DNA from: Anas platyrhynchos
Lineage: Eukaryota > Chordata > Aves > Anseriformes > Anatidae
NCBI RefSeq assembly: GCF_047663525.1
Contig: NC_092602.1
Span: 7,747,501 to 7,811,500, forward strand
DNA: 64,000 bases
Direction: 5' to 3'
Part shown: positions 56,444-64,000 of the stretch, one piece after another
How positions within the stretch are numbered: position 1 is the stretch's first letter
Layout of the letters: every line of letters starts with the position of its first letter
Translations under genes and position numbers: made by a program
Notes under the pieces: model-generated
Told to the model about the DNA's origin: nothing
Database searches by the model: none
The model's input: the letters and a program-made list of their open reading frames with translations, nothing else

Positions 56444-59400
56444 CCTCCTTCCCCACTCAGCAGCCCAGACCGGCCATTGTCCCCCCCTCGCAGGCCCTAT
56501 TTTTGTAGGGCAAGCTCTCGCCTCTCCCCCTGGCCGGGCCAGCTGGGGCTCCGCGTTGCCTCCCTTGTTCTTCCACACATTTTTTCACTGCGCCCCTGCG
56601 CTGCCGGGGAGGGGGAGGGAAGGAGGAGGATGGGAGGGCAGCGTCTGGCCCCGCGTCCAGCGCGCCGGATGGCATGGTTTTGGAGAGGCCTGGCTTAGTG
56701 AAGTTATTCAAGCCAACGGCAGCCTGGCAACCGGGCGGCCACAATGGGAGCGCAGGAGGAGGAATGTTTCCACATGCCTGATCAATGGGAGCAAGGGAGA
56801 CAGCAAAGCAAACAGAAGCTGGGAAAGAGACACAAAGAGAAAGCAGCCTTTTCTCTGCTCAGTTCCTTTCATTTGTCACAGCTCTTTGTGAAGCTGATGA
56901 CAACGGAGGCCCTTTGGAGGCTAGTTTTAGGGAGTTTGGTTTTTCTAATTAAATAAAACGCTGCGTCCTTTTTCTTCACTTGTCACCTTCCAGCTCACCA
57001 AAAAATGGACGAGCAGCCCCATCTGTGCTCCAGCCTCCGACTCCGTGCACCTCCGGGGAGCCCCGAGCACCTCTCCCTGCCCGGGAAGGCAGAGGGGCAG
57101 AACCACCCCATCGCTTACTCCAAAGCATCTCCTGGGCTGTATGAGGTGCCCAGCCCGAGCTCTGCAGGGCCTGGGGGGCCAGCAGCACCGAGCAGCACAT
57201 GCCACCCGCGCCCCCCCGGCTGCTCGTTACGGGAATAAAGAGCCTGGCTGAGGACGGCTCCTCTGGAGGTGGCGTGCTCTCCGCAGCAGCTGCTGACGAG
57301 ACTATCGGGCAACTTTCTATGGGAACGAGGCAGCGTTCAAAATAGGGTTAGAGGGTAGTTGCCTTGGAAACTTGGACCGTTTCTGCCGAGGGGTTACGAT
57401 TTTCCCCGCTAGGTCCCAGACGGGATTTACCTGGGAGCTGAGTGTGGGACAGAAGCTCCCGCCCGCTGCAAGAGGCAGCGAAGCGGCTCCCCAGGAGGCG
57501 AAGGAGGGGTTTCTGCAGAGAGGCACCCGCTCACTGGTGCTGGGCTGCACAGTGACAAACAGCGGCCAGATCCAGCCCCGTTGCGTAACCAGTGGTGGGA
57601 GCCCAAAGTTGTTTCCTCTAATTACTATGCAAGAGTTCACAGCAACAGGCCTCCTCTGTGCAGGAGTTTACAGAAAAGGCCCTCCCTGGCTGCAAGCCAC
57701 TGCCAAGCAAACCAACAGGAGAGGGAGTTTGGGGGTGAGCTTTCCAGCACTGAGGTCAGACCAGAGATTATTCACTTAAAAATAAATCTAAAAAAAGCCT
57801 GCTTTGTTGGATATAACCCTGAAGAATAGAAAAAGACTGGTTGTTGAATACACCTGCTTGTTCTGAGACACCACCAAAACGCAGGCTTCCTCTCCAGCAA
57901 TGTCTCCATCCCCAAACAGCCAGGGCTGCAGAAGCCAAGCTCCAGCCCCTGGGCACCACGCGTGCAGGAGGATGAATGATCCCACCTGCACATCTTCTGC
58001 TCAGTCTGATTCAAGTGACCAAACTGTGAAAGGAAGACTCAGCAACATGAGTGCTGGAAATGGCAGCACGAGCTTCAGACAGACCGAAACGTGGTCCTGA
58101 CAACTGGTGGAGCACTGGCTCAACACCAGAAAATCCCTGGCCACCATTCCCAAAGGACTAAAGGCACCAATGGCTAAATACAGGCTCCTCAGAAGCACAG
58201 GTTTGCTCACTGCCAGGCTCTCCAGGCAGATAGCAAGTTCCTCTGCTGGTGCCTGTTTCTACTTGTAGGATTTCTGCTGAGCCCTGGGATAGATCTCTTG
58301 GCTCCGCAGAAGCCCTGTTTCTCAATCAGCAGGGCTAAGGTCAGTCCAGATGTTCTGGCAGGCAGGCTGTGAGGTGACCAGGAGCCATAGCAGCTCCAAA
58401 GCCAGCCCACCTGACCAGCACTGCGCTCCCAGCATCTCCACCCAGCCTCTCCCCAGGGGTTCAGGCACACCCCTGCTGCCTGGCCAGGTTAAAGAGGCTC
58501 CCATGAGGTGTTCTGCATGGACACCATGGAGGCTTCCTCTGCTTCAGTCTGGAGGAATCAAGGGGTGACAGCCTGCCCCACTTGCACTGTTTCCCCACCC
58601 CAGCAGGGTTCCATCTGATGTGCTGGGCAGTGATACTTATCAGCTGCTCCTTCAGTGTTGTAAGTGCTTCTAAGGAAGAACAGTAATAATAGGAAGTATA
58701 GATGACTAAAGAAGGGGATTCTACCTTCCCCAAGTCTCCACAATTCCAAGCTGATTACATAGCAGCAAACACCACCTTGCCCTTGGGAAGCATCCCAATT
58801 TCCACAAGGGAGTGTATCAGTGCCATCCCAGTCCTGCCTTGCTCTCCCAGTGCCCCCAGACATGCGCCAAGCACCAGCCTGCAGCTGGATGGAAATCAGG
58901 AACCTCACCTCGCCGACTACAGAGCAAAAACTCACTGCACAGGCATTACCTTCTGCTTAAAAATTATTCCAGAACTCCTCGAGTCTTCTTGTAAGGAAGG
59001 AGAAATCCACCTTCACTCCTGCTCAAAGGACTGCTTTCATTAGGGCCTCCACAGATTTGCAATGGCAAGTATTTAACCTGCTTCAAAAATATTCATGAGA
59101 CTCTCACATGCATTCAGTAAGGGCAGACAAGCAAAATCCTCAGCTCATGTTCTCCTGGGGTCCCATGGTGCTGATGGCAATATACATCCTAATTACCATA
59201 TATACCATATTGAGAATGAGACCTTGTCAGCTCTGGCAACGCTTTCTTTGAGTCAAAGAAACAATCTGGAAGTGATTGTGATTATTTCTCAGTAGATCAG
59301 AAAAAAAAAAAGTCTAACCACGTGTGAATATTTTTAAATAAGTGCCCTCAGTGAGAAGCTTCCCAGACAGGCCACAGAGAACATTTGAACTGTACAAGAA

Positions 59401-62400
59401 TATTTAGACATTTCCAGAGCTTAGGTTGTGTGTAAGAATAAAACATGCTCCTGTATGGGGAGGGGGGCAGGGAAGTCCTCAGGTACGAAGAGCTGTCAGG
59501 ACAGTGCATGATGATATTCACTAAGCTCCTGAACAAAAATATTGCTCCTCTTCACAAACAGCGTGTTTGAAGTGTCACAGCACAGCATTCACGGGACAAA
59601 ACAAGCAGGAAAGCAGCACTCACTCACCACAAAGCACCACAGAATGCTAACCAGTTACTGCAGACTCCCAGAAACCTTGCAGATGAGCGCAAAACACAAC
59701 GCAAGCGGTCCCTTATGACAAAGGAAAGCAAAGTGCACTCCCTTTTAACACGATCACCGCGAGGCAGAGCAGCGTGCTAAGTACCAGCGCTCTGTAGCTC
59801 CTCAGTCTGCCTCTCTCAACAAGCCCCTTCTGTGCTGCCCATGGATTCATCTCGAGATAACATTCTTCAGCATAAGGACAACCTGCTGATGGACACACGC
59901 AATTAGTAGCCTGCTGACAGGCGCCCTTTCAGCCTCTCTGTGGCCCCTTTTACTCAGGTGAAGCTGGCAGAGCGATCGAGCCACCCATCCTTTGTTACAG
60001 CTCTATAAAGTGGAGGAAATAATTCAAGAAGTCTTAAAGGGAAGCCGCGGGTTAGAAGGAAAAATTGTGACAGCTATTCCATAACTGAGGAAGAAGAAAC
60101 ATTTTATCACTGTTGAAATGGTTCCCACCACCAAATCAATAAGTGCTTGAGCTTTTTATGATTCTCCTTAGCACAGGTAATAACACAACAGCCAGGCAAA
60201 GAGTTCGCAGCTGCCTGTAAATAAATAAATAAGCCTTGGAGGGGGAGAAGGGGTGGGCTGGAAAGAGAGCATTTCTTTTGGGAATGACTGCATTAATCCC
60301 AATTGCATTAATCCCATTAATCTTACACAGGAATACTTCCTCTAATATGCTTTCTTTCAGCCTTTTGAAAGCACGACCGTGATGCAGACAACGTGCAGAT
60401 GATGCGGAGGGCACAAGGCGGCTGGGACGATGTGACTGCTCCCCTCGGCCTGCTGGTGTCCTGCAAGGCACAGAGAGCACACTGCACCCAGCCACCAGAT
60501 CCCAGAGCAGCCTAATTACGTGACCTTACCACAAGGTTCAACCCCCTGGGCGGGAGGAAAGGAAATCCTTTCAGACACAGCACGTCGGAGCTTCTTGAGA
60601 TCTTTCCCCTTTACTCATGCCTCAGCCCCACTGCTCTCACACATGGGCCATGGCCTTCTGTAATTGTGTTCCAAGCCGAACTGAAAGCAAAGTGATCCTA
60701 GCACATTTGGGCACGGATCAAACAAAACGGTGTAATGTGGTTGCAGGACAGACCACAGATACATTATACCACCCTCTTCCACCCACAGCCACAGCTCCCT
60801 AATAAAACTCAGAGAAATCCCTGCCCTTGGGTACTGCACATTCACACACCTGGGTCCAGAGACAAAGCTCAGGGCACATCCGACCCCATTTCCTTCAGCA
60901 CTTGAGACCTGACCTTGACCATCCATTTGGCAGAGGGCGTGTGGCGTTCAGAAGCTGCTCCCCCCAGCGTCCAGGCCTTTCCCTCTGCTCACAAACACAT
61001 TACACAGAGCAGCCCAAGCTCACCGCAGGTGGCACACAACTGAAACCAGGCATCTTTGCTACAGAAGCTTGCCAGACCCTCCTTAGCCTGCCACATCCCA
61101 AAACCATGGAAAGCGTTTAACTTTTCCAGTCTGCAGATCCCTACAGGCTTCTCCTGAGAGATACAGAGCTACGTATAATGAACGTCAGTCTGTCAAAAAC
61201 AGACTTGCTTTGGTGTTATCCCTTATTCCTAGAAGAGCCTGTGGATCTCCAAAAGATGCTAGAATAGTGACTGGAAGTTATGCACTTGGGAAACAGTTGT
61301 ACATTTCTCTTGTTAAAGCATGTAATAAGAATACTTACAAGATAGAAAAGCAGAAATTAAGTATGATCAACATGTCTTTACCTTTAAAGTTGCAACTTCT
61401 AGAGAACTCAGGAACACCGACTTGTACAGCCTTTCCTTATGTCTGTAGTGATCAGACAGCCCAGACAGCACGAAACATCTCTCTCCTAACTCCCTGTCTG
61501 GCTTACAGTGGCAGACTAAACAGCAGATACATGAATGCTACCCATAACCTCCACTGGAATTAAAAAGTCATTCACATAAAGCCATCAGCAACCTCCTCTA
61601 CTCTGCCAAAATCTATGACTCGGCACGGACAAGCCCTCTTAATAGCTCTGCAAGTTTCCTTCTGGTGGGGCTGTAACAGCTGATCTCTGATACACCACTT
61701 AGCACCCATTGAACAGCAGCTGGGAAGGGAGAACAGGGCCTGGGGACGCTTACAGGTGGCCACAGTCATGTGCAGCCCCTTTCCTAGGGGAAAGGGGATT
61801 TCATCACCCTGAAATTCTCCTAGTGCAGTAGGTAAGCCTTCTTCTGCACTGTCACTCTGTCCTACTGGTTACAGAGAGTTGGTTCTACCTCCAGGAGCAC
61901 CAAAAGCCACTGTCTCATTTCCTCTGTCATCTGTATTCTCTCAGCACTGAAAGCCGTGCCAATCCACAAAGTTATATCCACCCACTGCTGTAATTCCACA
62001 AGTATATGCATCACTCGATTGCATTCAAACTGCCATGCTAATGGTGCCCAGCAGCAAGTCCTCCATCCTGCCTGCTGGCCATCTGAAAATAGCTGTAAGT
62101 TATTCTCTGTCATGCTAGGAGTGTTTGTCAGCTTGTCTCACACCCCGTTCTGGCAATACCGGTGTATCCAAAAGACATCTCACAACATCCATCACAAAAA
62201 CAGCCACAAGGCCCAGCACTGAAACTGGCCACAGGATATCTGCCCACAGCTCCAAGAAGCTAATTTGAACCAGACCGAGCTGTATGGACTCAATAATTAA
62301 CAAAGAATGTACCTGAAGCCAGTATATTAAGGGGTGAGAAGGCATTTCAGGTCCAGAGAATTAAACCATTGTAATCAGAGAGAAAAAAAAAAAAAAATCT

Positions 62401-63065
62401 GAAGTAAAATCCTTGCATAGACCTTGACTATTCCCTTAGCAGGACAAACCTGATGACTAGTTGTTGTTTACAACGATAAGGTCAGAGGAAAGGCCATTTC
62501 CTCTCAACAATTGTCAGAAGGGATTAAAACCTGCATTCAGGCTTGCTTTGAACTAGCAGGTACTCCATTCCCCGATGGTATCAGAATCCATTCAGCGAGG
62601 TCTCAAGCAGCCTCCGGGGCATGTCTCCATAATGCCCCCATTGTGGAAATATGCAGGACTGCTTCCTGCATTCACTCTATCTTTATGAAGCTTCACCCTT
62701 GTGGTCTGATACCCAGGTCAGGAAGCAATCCTGCAATCACTGTTTAATTAGTCATTTCCCAAGTCTGCCTCGGTTGAGAGTTGCTGCTGCTTGTCAGCTT
62801 CTAAAGAGGGAGGCTGGGAATCAGAAACATCACTACCAGATTGAGAAAGAAAAGTTACTCACAGGGTTTGAGGCTTGTTTGTGCTGTGGGCTGACATTCC
62901 ACATTCTCCATTTCCACTTTTTTTTTTCTTTTTTTTCCCCCTAAGTAGGTGTTGAGAGGATGAAGGGGCCATTGCACCTCCTGCAAGTCAAGGCAAAAGC
63001 TGATTTATAACAAAAGCAGGTTTTATTTTTGTAGATTTGTTGGTATGGACTGGGCTTTGCTTGGC

Positions 63066-63089
63066 TTTGTTTGTTTGTTTGTTTGTTTT
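63066..63089. repeat. (TTTG)n microsatellite
   Basis: Six TTTG units near the right end of the window. Confidence 0.9.
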
Positions 63090-64000
63090 CTTAAGAAATA
63101 CGAGCATTGGTACAGAATAACACATACTTCAAGGGAAATCTGTTCCAGGAATTCCAGTTGCGTACATGCCTGTGTGGAAGTCAGTGCTGAGCCCGAGCAT
63201 TTGGGTGTATGCAGCTCCGGCTTTTCCAAGTGAGTTCACTGGAAGAGGGACTTCTTACCATACAAGCACCAATTTTAAAGGAATGGGAGTTATGTATTAA
63301 ATTGGAGTATTAAAATATTTGTCTAGATAATTAATGTTTGTGTGTGGAGGAATGTGAAATTAAAAAAATATGGTTGCTGAAATGCAACTGTTTTGGAAAA
63401 CATGACTTTTGTTCAACGAAATAAATGAGGTATTTCAATAATGTCAAAGACCTATTTTGGCACTTTCTGTGTATTAGGGGTTGTCTAGAAAAGCTTTTGA
63501 AACAAAAAAAAAATACACGATTATGTAAGAAACCATATGAAGTTGTATAAATTTAAAGACACCGAGATCAGGGGAACTACTCTGATCAAAACAAAACAAT
63601 GTATTCAGAGTTTCGTTTTGTAAGAAAGCTTAATTTAAAATGTGATTCATTCTGGAATGGAAAAGACTTTGAAACCTCAGTATTTGCTAGGAAAATGATA
63701 ACTGTCCTCTAGTTCCAGTTTTCTTTGCTCTGATGAAATATTTTAAAAAGAAGAGTATGTGCTAATTTTCTGGTGACAGCAAGACAGCCCTGCTTTTGAC
63801 AAACGAATGCGAGGCATAAAAATATTAGAAGAAAAACCCTAACAAATCAGTGAGCCCACTGAGAAAATGACATAAATTTCAAGAATTTGTACTGGAATTC
63901 ATAGATGATTATGATGAAGGAAACCAGAGCAATGGGGAGTAGAAGTGGTGAGGGAGTTCCTACGTGAATTGTATCCATCACATGAGAGGTTCCTGCTCAC

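Larger units (their letters stand above)
41500..64000. other. Gene-free region upstream of MSI1
   Basis: About 22 kb in which no exon with matching splice sites and phase, no tRNA and no transposon could be supported. Open frames present are short or GC-driven. In human the next gene beyond MSI1 (COX6A1) is also tens of kilobases away. Motif-dense blocks at about 51.3-51.6 and 56.4-57.4 kb could be enhancers. The last 10 kb is more AT-rich. Confidence 0.6.

Noticed and set aside
55948-57000. Plus-strand gene in the GC-rich block at 56-57 kb
   Set aside because: Overlapping open frames of 120-247 codons lack domain features, codon bias and supported splice sites, and are interrupted by microsatellite sequence.
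61210-62345. Decayed endogenous retrovirus, suggested by hydrophobic and Cys-rich frames on both strands
   Set aside because: No LTR pair, primer site, polypurine tract or recognisable gag/pol/env motif could be shown; a RepeatMasker run would decide.

Overview
The window is vertebrate nuclear DNA, almost certainly from a bird. It holds a truncated CR1 retroposon tail, CpG-island promoters, short GC-rich introns and two genes that are neighbours in vertebrates, MSI1 and PLA2G1B (12q24 in human, a microchromosome in birds). No operons, plasmid parts, CRISPR arrays, rRNA genes or complete tRNA genes were seen. The genes are split into exons, so nearly all long open frames are chance GC-rich frames. 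Coordinates below come from reading splice sites and codon phase by eye.

All three genes lie on the minus strand in tandem, so transcription runs from high to low coordinates. (1) 403-5937 is a five-exon gene of 252 codons that I do not recognise. Every junction keeps frame, and its CpG-island promoter lies at about 5.94-6.64 kb. (2) 6705-8497 is PLA2G1B, pancreatic secretory phospholipase A2, with 4 exons, 149 residues, a TATA box and a poly(A) signal 37 nt past the stop codon. A CR1 fragment and an AAAAC microsatellite sit in its intron 2. (3) 14807-40844 is MSI1 (Musashi-1), an RNA-binding translational regulator, with 14 coding exons and 351 residues. Its likely 3' UTR runs to about 11.6 kb and its CpG-island promoter is at about 40-41.5 kb.

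No coding exon was found from 8.56 to 11.58 kb or from about 41.5 to 64 kb. The second stretch lies upstream of MSI1 and is probably regulatory. Introns 4, 6 and 11 of MSI1 hold extra CpG-rich or motif-dense blocks.

The points most worth a second look are: the unassigned gene between PLA2G1B and the next locus; a nearly perfect 41-bp inverted repeat with a 2-nt spacer inside a CpG island in MSI1 intron 6; RFX X-box-like sites in MSI1 intron 6 and about 16.5 kb upstream; a 16-bp palindromic MYB site and an orphan tRNA-type B box in the unassigned gene's promoter; and a possible 6-residue tandem acceptor in MSI1.
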